64,000 nt of DNA. It comes from Ascaris suum (taxonomy: Eukaryota > Nematoda > Chromadorea > Rhabditida > Ascarididae). Positions 26,041-44,721 of the stretch are shown one piece after another (the first letter of the stretch is position 1; every line of letters begins with the position of its first letter). The DNA lies in NCBI GenBank assembly GCA_013433145.1, contig CM024172.1, forward strand, positions 3,594,501 to 3,658,500, given 5' to 3'. Under the pieces are notes generated by a model, which had not been told where the DNA came from, did not search any database, and saw only the letters and a program-made list of their open reading frames with translations. The position numbers and the translations under genes were made by a program.

Positions 26041-27271
26041 AGAACGCTGTGACAGGATGAAGGTTTGCGAGGACAACAGGATCGAAAATTAACTGCATTC
26101 TAGGCTCGTGGTCCGAGCAAAGTACTGTTTTCTGGTGGAATAGAGAGGTTTGTGCAACGGTGCTGGAAGTACACTGAAAAAGAGAGTAATTATTCAGAGA
26201 AGTGACGTTAATTGTGGCCATAATGGAAGTATATATCTCAAATTTCCAACTTGCTGTTCTTTTTAAAAGAACTCAGTCATTGGCATTTACACACTCGTCA
26301 GATGTGTTGCATCATGTGCCCAATAGAACTGATGGCATCTAAGCGAGTGATGGATGAGTGCTGCAATTGTCCACAAAAGTTCAGTGATGGAGACTACTTG
26401 TCCGATTAGATGAAGACTGCATGGAGTGTTTTCATTAGTAACTATATCAAGCTAGCTTCCATGTGAATTATGAGCTGTCAGAAAGGCGCTTTTAACTAAT
26501 TGAGCGATTAATGAGGTTTCGTTCTATAGATTTCTTTTCGTGCCTTGATTGCAATATATGTCAGTTGTTCCATTTCCGCGGCTATTCGACATTCATAATG
26601 AGCAGGCTACTCGGGCGCTTGAATGATATGAGACTCTTCTATCATTTATGTCATTTTCCTGTCATTTATATCATTCTTGTGTCACTTTTTTCATTATTTT
26701 TTCACCACCTTGATGGGCTATTTCCAGAAAATTACTCAGAGAAATCAAAAACCAAGTATCTTTTTTGATGTCTGATGCTATCACAGTCGAAGGAGTCCTC
26801 TGTTTGAAATACAACTTGCAAGCTCATCCCAAAGCTCTGAAATTACTTCTTATTTCAGCTACGATGTGGAAAATCACGTCGGCGTAACAAGAAACAGGAA
26901 TTTCTACGAAGTCTGTTACGACGGAATACGTGCATAATAATAACAGGCGTAAACTGCGCTACTGTCGCACTTCACTGCGTTGCGTTTATCGGCTTATATT
27001 TGCACATGCTGCAGACTAAGGTTCGTTATGCTGTTATCTCAAGAGTCCTCTTCAAAAGAATTTTTCGTTCGGCAAATACAATCCAGGCAGAGTCCAAGCA
27101 AACCAGTCCTTGGCATCATTAGCAAGGACACGATGTTTTCTCTGTCATTTTACATCTTCCGCTAGATTGTATTTCAAGAAGTGATTTTAAGTTTTCAGAC
27201 GAGGGAGGCAATTCGAGGAGTTAGTTATTCGAAGATAGAACATAGCTATGAGCAAACGCTTTCGAAATATT
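26041..27271. other. Intergenic, nothing recognised
   Basis: AT-rich sequence with only short open frames that lack coding character. A run of imperfect (t)atcattt-type repeats lies around 26630-26700. Confidence 0.55.
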
Positions 27272-27878
27272 GTTATTATGATGAACCCTCACTATTTTCC
27301 TAAAGCGTGGTCTATTATAATACAGCGGTAGTGCCTGATTATATAAATTTATAAGAGCTTTCGTACAAATACAATGCTAGAAAAACGAAGAGAATTGAAT
27401 TTATAGAGTCACATAAGGAACATCCTCGACTGTCATCACGGAGGATTGAGCCTGTTTTTAAGGATGGTTGAGATTGGCAGTTAACGTTTGTTCAATGTCA
27501 GTTTACTGTCAACCGTGTGAGCGATTTGCATGCAACGGTAATGACGAGCGAACGCACTTGAATGAACTGCTGTGAATGAGAAGCCTACAAGTAGTACGTA
27601 AATGGTGAATTGAGCTCTTTTATACTTCCATATCTATTCTACGGAATAACAGAGAGAAATGACAACAAAACAGAAATATGTTGCTAGAAAATAATGCACT
27701 CAATCCTCCCATGACAACAGTCGAGGATGTTCCTTGTATCGCTCTATAACATTCAATTCTCTTCGTTTTTCTAGCATTATATTGTACGAAAGCTCTTATA
27801 AATTTATACAATCAGGCACTACCGCTGTATCATAATAGACCACGCTTTAGGAAAATAGTGAGGGTTCATCATAATAAC
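27272..27878. mobile_element. 607-bp long-inverted-repeat element (foldback or MITE type)
   Basis: The arm at 27272-27450 is the near-perfect reverse complement of 27699-27878, by eye about 93% identical over 180 bases with small indels. The outer ends read gttattatgatgaaccctca on the left and its complement on the right; the inner ends carry the complements of gaggattgag. The 248-base loop has no coding potential. The form suits a non-autonomous hairpin DNA transposon. No clear target-site duplication is visible (left flank ttcgaaatat, right flank gttagacgat). Confidence 0.9.
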
Positions 27879-30800
27879 GTTAGACGATACGCTTCAGTGT
27901 GCTGCAATCTTGATCCGTTTTTAACGGATGTATTGAGTATGTCGTGGACTGAACACTCACTACGAACATTTAGTCTAGATGATATGCTTTTTGTGCAATT
28001 TCATAGGGTTTTTGTTCCACACAAATAAGGGATAGCACAATTTTGCTCATTAATGAGTCAACTAAAAGGAAGCTGTTAAGCGTGAGATGGAACAACGAAA
28101 ATTTGAAGATTCGCAATTGTCGAGTGAAGTATTGCGCAAATATTACAATTTGTCTTCGTTCCAGCATTGCGATTACAAGATGGGCAGCTTTTTCACAAAG
28201 GTTGCAATACGATCTATTTGCTGACTTGCTGAACAGTGACACCAGATTCGTAGAGCCTGCGGTTTCCAGAGTATTTAGAAACACGGACACCCAGTTAGAT
28301 GCATGCAGCCCTGTTATCTCGTTTCTGCTCTCCAGTTATTGAATCTGTAAGTGGGACGTGTCGTGGAATTATATCAGTGATCACCCCAGACACTGGTTAA
28401 GGTTAAAGCTTAAGTGAAAGACAATTCTTGAAAATGGCGTAGGCACAAGGCAGCTGAATTGGTCGAATCTTACAGGCAGCCTCTACTGTTAGCTGGAAAT
28501 AATAAAATATAACTGATTATGAAACGTTCATAATGAAATAGATAATTTGACCACACTCCTCTTTGATAGCTTTCAAGGAGTAATTACATCCTTCACAGCA
28601 GTCTACTTAGCGCTATTACAACGGTATAAATTTCCAGTTCTAACGTCCGGAATTAATGATAAGATCGAGTTTGGGAAATTCGAAGCTCTGGTAGCTGATA
28701 TTGTTCGCTATTTCGTCGTTGTATGGTCGCTATACAACGCAAAAATTTGCAGCGTTATAATTGTTTCCACTGATAGTCGATTGCATGCAGTTGAACAGAA
28801 TTTACTTCACACCACTGCAAGCAGTCAAAATTTGTAGTTCGACCGTTTATAATAATGGTCACGGTTTTTTTGAGAGTATAACGATTTCGTTCATAAGATT
28901 GTTTTCGTTGAAGATCTGGATGTAGTAATCCCCATTTGTTTATGAGTGAGGTCGATTCCTTCAAGAAGCGACGTCTTCTTTCGTAACCGAGCGTAAGGAT
29001 ATTGCTTACTGTTCTCCAATATTTTATTTGAATCGAGAAATGATTTTTAGGTTACATGTGACAGTCGCTGTGGTAATGGAGCGTTTATTAATCGATATCG
29101 ATGGCTAAGATCACCGTTTACGGATAGCACATGTATCGATCAGAATGACCAAGTAAGAAATCAGAAATCAGCATTAAAATTGCTTAGCATTTCATATTAA
29201 AACTGGAAGTCGCACGTGCTAGTTGCTACATCCAAGTTGCTTTATGCCTGAACTCAGCATCGTTTTTGTTTGAATCGCAGTTCACTTCCTTCTTATTAAA
29301 AAGTATTTCTATGAGATTTTCAATAATTTGTTAATGAAGGAACCAATGTAATGGTTGTTGATAACTTTCATCCACATAAAGATGCTAAAGTATATCTGAA
29401 ATCCTTCAGAATTTTTTGGATGAGGCGAGATTTGAGTAACCGATTTCAGTGTCGTCTATGCCAGCAAATCCTTAGGTAATATATATGACATTAAGCATCG
29501 AAGAACTTTGCTCATATTGCGCTCGAAAGTCTACATTTGTTACTTGTTGATTCTGCCCGAAATGCCTTAATATCGGCACCATAAAACTTCTGTCCAGGTG
29601 GTCAATTTTCTGAGAAATTGGCATATTTCTCCACCGGGACAATATAAAAATTCGCCTTTTAGCATGACTTCATTAAACACTAAGATTTTTAATTTCTCTC
29701 GTAAATTTCCTTTTTGATCAAAATTTCAATTTTTCCAATCAGACGATTCCCTTGAGATTATCAAAGGCAATGTACTTTCCGCAACGGACCTTCTAGAAAA
29801 ACCTGGAGATGCTTCTTGAAAGAAAGGTAGCAGCTAATGAACAAATCAGAAGGCTTAATGAATGCCATTCAATCATTATTGCAGTATGGAATTCCTTTAG
29901 GTGAAGTGTTTCGACGATGAATCAATGTGCAGAGGCATCATTGAAGAGAAAGCCTTCAGGCCGTGTGGAGGTTTGCGTGACACAAAGATCGACAAGAAAC
30001 GCTTAATTACTACTGAGCAACTTGTCATAGTGAGTATTGCTGATTTTGGATGTGTCATATCGGCTAAACACCGATTAAATAAATACACTAAGACACAGCA
30101 TTATTTTCTCGAGAATCAAAAAGTCGAGTGATTTCCGAAGATTCACCAATTGTTCTTCATTGTTCTCTGTGAATTCAAATAGCAGCTATTTGGTTTTATA
30201 TGTATGGAACTTACTTAGGTTGTTTATTTGTGAGTTTTCGTGGCGTCATCTGAAATACTCATCCTCAGGAAGTTTCTCTCACATTTTCCCTTTTAGTGGT
30301 TATTCAAAAATGTTCATCTAAAGTATTAAATTGTATCTTCTCTTGACAGCGTATGCTGAAATCCTTCAGTGTGATAAAGATACCTACTACCGAGCATATG
30401 GATTTATCCTTTCCTTGAAGCGGAAGCACTAGCATTATTGCATTTGACGTTTTTAATATAAATTCAGGTCCCTCTCATGAAATTGGATCAATATATATCG
30501 AGTACGCTATTATCACAAAAGCTGATCGGGTTGTGTCCGCGATGCTACTATCATGGGCAACCGTTGTACGTTTATGTTGTTTTGCTTTGACTGAGGAGGA
30601 AGTAGGCTTTAAAGTTTGCTCCAACTTTTCGATAATTGTCATTCCGATACGATTCGATTATGATGAATGCAGATGGAGTTGCAATTGCGCTTCTTTTGTC
30701 GATTCCTGGACCGTGCGTTGAATCGTAGCCAGTTGAAGCCCCAGCTGAAAATTAAACGCTCGCGACGATATTGATGGCATGGAAGTTCATCATACCAGCT

Positions 30801-33800
30801 GGAAACTCCTGTAAAGTGTTTTAGGTATTTCGATAAACTTCGCAATAGATAACGATTCGATTGCTGAGTGTAAGATTTTAACTATAAGTTTCGCAACAGT
30901 TGTGTATATTGTGATGACTGCCAGCGGCAGCATAGCGGGAACCGAGTGTAGACAAAGAGTAGGAGCCGATAGCCGTCTGTCGACGCCGATATACAAGAGC
31001 ACAAGAGACATAGAAGTAGTTTATGCGGGAGCACCATGACTCAGACACGTCTGGAACCAAAGGCATACAATCGGGCCAAAGACCGAGTTATACAGGCTCC
31101 AGAGATAAGCTGGTGTGGCGGAAGAGCACATAAGTCGATCAGTGACATTATGTGAAGAACAACAAAAAAAAGGATCGACTATGCGAGTAAATGCGATCAC
31201 TGCAGTGTTAAATCACAAGCAGCTATTTTGGGCTGCCGCTTCGGTGCCATACCCAACATTGTGATGAAAAGGATTCCGAGTTTCATCGGCTGTCCATCAG
31301 TGATGATGAAGCGTGCGAACACAAATGGTATTGTAGCTTACGGAAGAACAAATGTTTCCGCCTCATCAGAACACAACGATATGGATGGCCGGAAGAATTT
31401 CGAATATGTGGGCGTGAAGTCGAAGTCGAACGGAGTTTGTGTCCAGATTAAGTGAACTGACTCCTTACTTTTTGTTTTGGAGTGTGTTATTCGTTAGTGA
31501 TAATTTGGCATATGTGCACTGTGCAACGGCCGAGGAGGGAAGGTGGAGGCTACAGTGTTCATTATATTTCCCCGAACGTCGAGTTACGAAATTTTGACTG
31601 CAAGATTTTCTGCACATTTTTAGTGGGACGTCGGTGTTATCTCAAGGACATCAGTGCTACTTTCTCACTTCGGCCGTTGCTCAGGTACACCTCTGAATAT
31701 TCACGAAACGTCGAACACGGTGATGATGTTTTGCAAACTTCTTCAGGCAAATATTGTCGCGTATTTACGAATCACGAGAAAAGTCCACGCACATTGCAGC
31801 CGTAAGCGCGTTTTCTGCCTCAGAGTACAATGTTGTACCTTAGCGATGCAAATTTCTTTCATTTCGCAATATAAACGCTGATGTTTATTGATATATTTAT
31901 CTGCAATTTGAATAGCGATTGGTTATTGTTGTACATCCAACAACGGTGCACCGATGTGTCAAAAACAATCCAATTTTCTTTATTGAGTTTGAATTGGAGG
32001 TAATCTACAAGCAAAGGAGCACTTGAATTCTCAACTCACTGCTTCATGTTATTTCTCAAGTCAATGCTTGTGTTAATCACTCTTAGCCAACTGCCTGAAA
32101 AAAAAGAGACCGTTCTGCATAAATACTCTAAAAAAGTGATCAATGGATATTGTTCAGCTGCACTGCTGCTTCTGTTTGCTATTTTCTCTTTCATCTATTC
32201 TATGAAAATCCCTCTTTCCTTTCTTCTTTCTTTGTTTGTCTTTTCATCTATTCTCTGAAAATAAAAGTTCGATATTTCTCAGCATATGATCACATTCTGC
32301 CGTGCAGTCATTATTGTTTATTTTAATCCTACATTGCTGTGATGGTTCCTCTGGGAAAAGGGATCGTTAAATAGATGTAAAGTGAGCAGATTGAAGCCGA
32401 CGGTGGTCAGTGAAGTAGATATAAGTGAATGCTGTGTTAAGATTAGCAAACGTTCGCTTTTGAAGTTCCAAAAACATGGCTGTTTAGAAAAATTTAAGAA
32501 AATAATTCACCCAAAACGGAGAAGTGCTGAATTGGCAGCTCAGAGTCGAAATTAGTCATGTGGACCAAATGGAACTGTGCTAGACTTAAATTTTTATGAA
32601 TTTAACGACACTAAATTGTCGAAGCTTTATTACGAATTTAAATCGCCTTTTTTCAGAGACGATTTAAATGCTAGACATCATTCAATGCGCTTTTATCTTC
32701 AATACTTTTCACTGTGAATACAATCGACAAAAACGAAACCATCCAACAATTAAGATGGCACATAATCGACAATCGCTGGACGCAAATTTTACTTTCGGAT
32801 GAAGCTTGCAGCGTGCCTCTGAATTTCCACTAGCTTATTAGCCTTACGCTTGCCAAATAGGCGAAACTGAGAAAGACCGCTTAATTCTTAATCCTTATTA
32901 ACCCATTGTTTAGCAAAGAGCTCTCTAAGAAAGCATGGAAAGAAAAGGAAAGAATGAATAAGTGCTAAAACAAACTTTTACGCACGGTCGTGATGTTCCT
33001 CACAGTTCATTTGCAATGCAACCACTGTGATGTATTCAATGAACAGAATAAGCTTTCCCTTCCTGATCCCTCCACTTACCGAGTGGAAATCATCTGAAGA
33101 TTAAAGAGCTTTCAGCACTTTTAAAGTGGCCGATTGTTCCCAAATGCGTCAATTGACACGCGTAATAATCATATACAGCCCATTTGTGGAATTTTGTCGA
33201 ACACAGTAAAATCCCAGAGAAATTGTGCCAGAAGGGCGATGAGATATGCTTTTGCATTTTCACCTATCTAATCAACTGCTTTTACGGATCACCGGCAAAT
33301 AGTAAAACACAGGCGCCAAACCAGTGCGGCCATTCATAAGAATGTCCTGCCATGTCTCAGTTTTTTCATGTGTTTCAGAAGCAGAACAGCTGTAAGAATG
33401 ACCTTCGATGCGTAAAATTCCATGAACTTTGAAGTGTCCATAGATTCTTTGGAAATTGGTACACCAACGTGAAAACTGGCATAGGAATCAGCCTACTGAG
33501 TTGACCACATCCATCAAATCTATACCCGCATCTTCAGTATTTTCCGGGTTGCAGCTACCGGAGAGATAGACACACCGAAATGAGTAAGCGCAAACGGTGC
33601 ATCACCGTGATGAACACTGCAAATGCAAATTTGCAAAATGTACAACAAAGCATAGCGATAGCATGATGCCAAAGAAACCCTTAAAACCAGCTTCTTATAT
33701 GACTGTGCCCCTTCCTCAACATCGCTTCACAGTTGTTGAAGTTGGAAAATTAATAGGCAACTAGAGCACGCATGGGAAGAGTATATCGTAAAACCTGTTC

Positions 33801-34405
33801 ACTGAGGTAATCTCGATAGGGATGGCCCAGAAATAGTTTTTACCTTCTCTAGCTTCTTCCATCGTCGGTAGTTCCTGAATATCACCCAAGCATAAAAAAG
33901 GCAATCACGGGGAGGAGAAGCAGGTATGGCAACATTACTGTAAGACAATAATAACATCCGCACATGTAACATCATTAAATCACACTCAGCAACCATTAGT
34001 AACAAAGAAGATACATAACCACCATTGCTGCTTCCATGATTAGCAGAAGATAGAAATTTAGGCAGCATTTATTACATCAAGTTTTCTTTCAACACATTTT
34101 TCAATAAGGTCAATTGTTTTGTACCTATAGTAGACCAACGTAGAACTTTGATGATCGATAATAAGCTCGATGGGAATTTTTTTTCACTGATTACAAAAAT
34201 GATAAGTATATGATAAAAGTGATAAGTTTTGAGCATTAATAAGCAAAGTTTTAATGAACAAGTGCTTCTTATTTGTACGAAGGATGCAGAGAATGCTGAT
34301 TACGTTAACGTAAGAAAACAAATTCTGGAAATTTTCACTGGGTATTTATAACATCTCTTCCATATAAATTCAACATATTTCAATGATGGCACTCAAAAAA
34401 AAACT
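27879..34405. other. Intergenic DNA between the convergent dnc-1 and channel genes
   Basis: About 6.5 kb without a supportable gene. Open frames up to about 107 codons occur on both strands (for example 31482-31805, 28547-28837), but their translations show no family signature and no spliced extension. A short Tc1-like fragment (about 32740-32835) is the only recognisable trace. Confidence 0.55.
32740..32835 (+). pseudogene. Possible Tc1-like transposase fragment
   Basis: One frame reads NRWTQILLSDEACSVPLN and then stops. This recalls the W..(V/I)..SDE..F block of Tc1/mariner transposases, which holds a catalytic Asp-Glu. Nothing else of such a gene was found around it, so the match could be chance. 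Confidence 0.25.
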
Positions 34406-39360
<4,955 letters not shown>

Positions 39361-42300
39361 CTGAAAGCAGATGTGGATAAGAAGAAGCGAACAATTCCAT
39401 CGAATATTGAATAGTTCCACTTGAGAATAAAGCTACCGATCGCGTCTTTCAGTCCAAAGACGTCAGCCACCTCCAGCTACACAAGCGCCTAATGTGTTTT
39501 TTTTTTGCTCCTACCAGCTGCTATCGAACGAAAATCGCAAACCGTCTGAGATGCACAAAGAAAAAAAGTGCTGGTCGTTGTGCTGGAAGGTGCTAGTTGG
39601 CTTTGAATTCATAAAGCGAGAGATGGAACTGCTAAATTCATACTACTGATGCAAATTATGTGATTTTGAAATGAAAGAAAACGTTCTATTTGCTTCATTA
39701 AAAAAAGTTTTTTTTTTTCGCAAAATCCAGCAAACTTTACTCTCGAAGAGAGCTTTTTGTGGAGCTTGATCTAGATGTGAGATATATACCAACAAATAAA
39801 GACACTCTATTTTACTATCGCCGTTCGTTTTGTCATCGCAATTTATCTGTCAATAAAGGTTGGATGATTTTACTACTATTTTGCTAACGTTTGTCAATGT
39901 AAAGCATGATTGCACTTGCAAATTTCTCTAAAATTGAGACTTCAGTCATGTATTCGAAAATTTGCATATAAAACTTCGATTGCAAGGAAAAAATATTACA
40001 AACTGATCATATCAATATGCTTTTCCTATAGAAATGCGTTAACGAGACAATCGATAGAATGTGAATATTGAAGCAAACCTTGACTTGAGGCAATAACGTT
40101 AAGCCTTTGTTCATCGTGCTTCGCGCCACCCGTCTCTATAATTAGGGCCATAGAAAAAAATAAGAGCACCAAATGCGTCATCCGATTGTACCGTAGCAAA
40201 AGGCGTCCCCTCTGATGGGGGGTACACCTCGTACCGACACTGAAACCTTTCGTTTTGCTCTAAAGTACAACTACGGGCTTTGATTTGGACCATATAGGGA
40301 CTAAATTATCCGTACAACTTTAGGTAAGCCAAACAATAAGTGACGCGACCTCTGAAAGGATCCTGAGCAACATTAGTGCATAATCCTCACACCGACTTCA
40401 TCCATTATTTAGCGAGCGCACGTAAATCTTTTTTTCTTATTCAGCGAAACGTTTACATGCATTGTTGAAACAGCGCATGTTTTGACGCTGAAATTTTGCA
40501 AAGTCACTTCTTTAGAGAATAATTGTAAAATGATGGAACGTTAGGAGTGCATCCTGAGGTGGGTTTCTGCAAACGTTTCTATCTGAATGAACCGATCATT
40601 TGCACATACATCCGGAAATTAAACATTTTTAATCGTAAGAAATACAGAAATATTAAAATTCACTAAAAGTAAGCGACTTTCATTCCTTACTCGCCCTCTA
40701 AATTATACGTCACGATGTGACAATTTCCAAAGTTGGCTGTAGAATCAACGAAAATGAATGAAATTAAGCGGAAGTTAAATGCAATTGCAACGGAATATAG
40801 TCGAGGAGACAATATCTTGCCGTCTAGCCAAGTTCAAATATTAGTGCAATGCTCTTTTTAATGTCAAGATACACGAAGGGGGAAATTTCTTGAGATGTGG
40901 AACAGGTTGGTTCGATACGCTCAACAAGACCGGCGCATTTCTTTTGCGACTTGGCCATTGTTTCCGTTATTTATGATCCATCTTTAAAATCAACGTCACA
41001 TCTTCACCGCTTCGCGCAATAGATCAAACGTGCGGGAAAATCCCAACATCCTTCAGTTATAAATGAAGAATTATTCGCGTTCTCTGTTATACTTCAATAC
41101 GTTAACATGTGTTCTGCAGCGAATAAAAAATTATCGTTTCATGTGCCAAAAAAGCCTGAAAACTACCAATGTTAGGTGCGACAACAACATACGCTCTCGG
41201 AATTCAACGAGCAAACTTCCCCTCGACAAGTCCTATCGAAGGTTCATTTTTGTCGTTACAGACGTGGTGTCTTCAAGGTACTATGAAAGAATTGACTCGT
41301 TAGATGGACATAGTCTGACATGTGCTCAGAGGTGCATTCATTAGCTCTTCATTAGACAGCTGCTTCGAATTAACTGCGATAAAGAATAGCACAAAGTGGA
41401 GTGGCAGTCATCTGTGCTTTTTAAATATATCTGTCAACAAATGAACATCGACGAGAGTGCATTTCACTTAAGTTCAAAATACCTCTGAAAGTTTGCTGAT
41501 GTGCTGATGCCCTTTGCAGCGAAAGTGTTCATGAATTGCACGAATCTGTTTTTTGCCCTTCTTTCCCCTCACACATCCCACAGCATTAAAGGTGAATAAA
41601 ATTAAGGTTTTCAGAGTATTTTATCCATATGAAACTGGAATTCTGTTAAACTACAAAACATATGGCTAAAAATAAATTCCCACCGATCATGTGGAAAAAT
41701 GAAACCTTAGATGAAAGCTCGTGAAATGATTAGTTGAAGGAGCAAAGCTGAACCGAATTATTCGTTGAATCTATCAAAGGCATCAGAAATATTACTAACA
41801 GTCAATAATTCAATGGAAATGAGAAACGGAAATTACTTGTTAACTTTAAATGAATTTTAATTAACAGTAGTATGATTTGAAAATACTCTTAAAACAATAC
41901 CTCATAAACGTTTGCAGAATACAGCTGAAAATTTATTCAGAAAAGAAGAAATTAGAGCCTCTAGTGTAACAACGAAATCAATACATGACTCCTTGAGATT
42001 GAACTGATGTTAATTTCACCATACATTTCCTCTCCATCGAGCAATTAACCATTTACTCATCAAAATATCAACTCATTAGTTCATCGTACTTTCAATGTTT
42101 CAGTCTCTCAACTGAACACCTCTTGCGATGTGGACAAATCTCGAGACTATTCCACATAACACAAATGACACCATCGATTTGAGTATGCAAATGAACGATG
42201 TTGGTGAAATGTCGGTGAAATAGCAAAAGAGGAATCATCGGCACTTAAGGACGAAATTGCAAATGAAAAAACAATCGTCATTTTGTAAGAGACGACATTA

Positions 42301-43183
42301 TTTTGCATATTTTTCAATACGGAAGTACATAATGACGAAAATCTGTTTTTCTTCTGATTGCCTTCCTAAGGCACATCTAAAATGCCGATATTACTTTGAG
42401 CAGTTTATTCAACTAACAAACCTTGAAGTGATTTCCGGTCGCAGATCACAACTGGTCAACTATATGGAGGCGAGTTGATGTGAACATTGTTGCAACGAAA
42501 CAGTTTGTTACTGGCCCAAGAGAACGAAGAGAGTTAGAGCATTTGGGAGGAGTGTGTAAAGGGCACAGCTGCTGTGTTGTTTCGATTGGCCATGGATTTG
42601 CTTAAAGCACGCAACGTGATACTCACTCGATGCCTTCACACCACTTTCGATGACCGTCCCATCAGGTAATAATTACCCTGAAGCGTGAGGAAAAAATTTT
42701 ATTCATGCACCGTGGAATTGAGCTTCTAGGATAAGCATTACTCTTGGTATATTTATCTCTCTATTTTCTGCAATCGACATATGAATTCGCAACTTGGAGG
42801 TATTTGAATCACTGAACTTGTCAAGCGCATTTTCTATGAAAAAATGAAGCCGGATTTTAAAAAAAATGGGTGTTTTAACAACTGTAATAGTATCGTGAAA
42901 TAGTCTGCGTCAGAAAAATTTGCTAGTAAGTCCATTCATCGATGAAATGGAAAATAAAATGACGGTAAATTATAGTTCTCCGTTTAACTTACTAATAGTG
43001 GATTAAGCTGACGAGATTCACTGGCAAATTTCTGGAGTTCATCAATAAGGTTCATGGTCATTGGAAAATAGGTTGTCCGTTCTCACATCAAATTCAACTA
43101 GCATTAGATTTTCAAATTCACCAATGAATTTCGAATTCCTCGCCATTTGCTGTTATAAACTCACGCTGCGATTGCTAATATTC

Positions 43184-43498
43184 AGCATGTCATCACAGCA
43201 ACAAAACTGTGCCCGCAAACAGGTAGAATTAAAGCCATGCGGAAAACTCACAAGAAAGCTTCGAAGTGTAGATGCAATATCAAATCGTCCCAACAAGTTA
43301 GCCAAACATTTTTGCTCAGTCGTTGAGAATGACAAGCAGAAATGTGCAAATTACCTTCTGCATTTCAGGAATTCTCGCACTAAGGATTTCACCAAACACA
43401 TGAAAAATTTTACTGTTCTCCACGTCGTTAAAATTTCCAGATTCAACGGCGAATTCACCAATTACATCCTTGCTAGCAATGAAGCTTCGAAATATTGA
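43184..43498 (+). CDS. Possible exon or ORF of a small cysteine-patterned protein
   Basis: The open frame (continuing upstream to 43061) contains NCARKQVELKPCGKLTRKL and AKHFCSVVENDKQKC. The C-x9-C, then C-x10-C spacing resembles secreted nematode DUF19-type domains, but I am not sure of the family. After the last Cys it becomes a featureless Lys/Phe/Asn-rich tail to TGA at 43496-43498. The frame starts just after a usable acceptor (tattcag, 43183). No signal peptide or partner exons were found; it may be a decayed copy. Confidence 0.3.
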   Translation, partial: SMSSQQQNCARKQVELKPCGKLTRKLRSVDAISNRPNKLAKHFCSVVENDKQKCANYLLHFRNSRTKDFTKHMKNFTVLHVVKISRFNGEFTNYILASNEASKY

Positions 43499-44669
43499 AC
43501 GACGCCCTTCAAATCATTGGTTAAACCGTTGCAAAATGTATGCTCGTCAAAACTCTCCTGTGCTGCTTCTGACAAAAGTGAGATGCTCATAGTCTACTTT
43601 AGCAATATGAGCGCAGTTCACTAATCCGCCGACTTCAACATGCTCAACGAATTAATGGGTACATGATGTTTTCTTCTGTGTTAACTTTATTGCATTCTGG
43701 TGTATAAATATGCGCATCCAAACCCCACATTATTAACAAATTTATATTTGAGGCTGTGGCCCACATTCAAAAATCGCTAGGACTATCGCCGACGTCCACT
43801 GCACAAACCGATATTCAAGTTCGAGCTACCAAATGGATGTCACCTGTATTGTCACCCACATCCATGTAGCAATTCAAATTTGACAAATCACAAGATTTGA
43901 ATTTAGTCTTTTTCTCGAAAGAAATTAGTTTTAGCATTTGTAAAATACCGATCACTTTATCAGTATTTCTTTATTGCCATTTTCTAGGAAGGCTCTCGCT
44001 ATCCCCATCAACAAAAGAAAAAGATGAATAATTGTTGCTCAATAGCTTTGTACCCCTCCTTCCTCCTAAAAAATTGTTAATGGTTTTGGGAAAGACCGGA
44101 ATTTTGGCTCTCAGGAAACGCCAATGATAAAATTACGGCAAATCTGTTTCCACAGAGGCCATCAAGCGTTTGAAAATTGCCAAGCTGTTTGGTTACAATG
44201 ACAAACATCGGAAGCACTGTGAAAAATATTGGGAATGGGAGAACCTTTCCTATGGCACTGATTTCACCTCTAGCATTTAGCTGTTCTGACTCATGGTCGA
44301 CATCAACAGCAAAGACAGAGGGATATTATCAAAAGTGGTTTCTTCTATAAGTTCTACAATCGATTCTTTCTACAATGATATCGTGATGCGCTCAAAATTT
44401 AGGCACAGGTGCTTAAGCATCGAACTTTGGGCACTCAATTGCACAACATTAATGAGCACTTGGCAGACCACTTTAGCACATTAGAGTGCCGATCTCAGAT
44501 AACGCCACTTTTCAAATTTCAGTGACGCCGACTTTAAAGCATTGCAGGGATTTGCTTAAGATCTACACAAAAAGTAGCGAAACCTTTTGAGAGTTGTCTG
44601 CAACTATCCCTAGTAAAAGTGAGTGAATTATTTTCAAATTCATGACATGAGTACTCCCAGCAGAATCTA

Positions 44670-44721
44670 CTCCAAGTTCAGCTCACGAAGTTCATGAGTA
44701 CTCCAAGTTCAGCTCACGAAG
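44670..44721. repeat. Tandem duplication, 31-bp period
   Basis: The 21-base block starting ctccaagttcagctcacgaa is repeated at 44670-44690 and 44701-44721, separated by ttcatgagta. Confidence 0.9.

Noticed and set aside
40111..40293. A 60-codon - strand frame as a possible channel 5' exon
   Set aside because: The sequence does not resemble receptor N-termini and its end has no donor in the needed phase.
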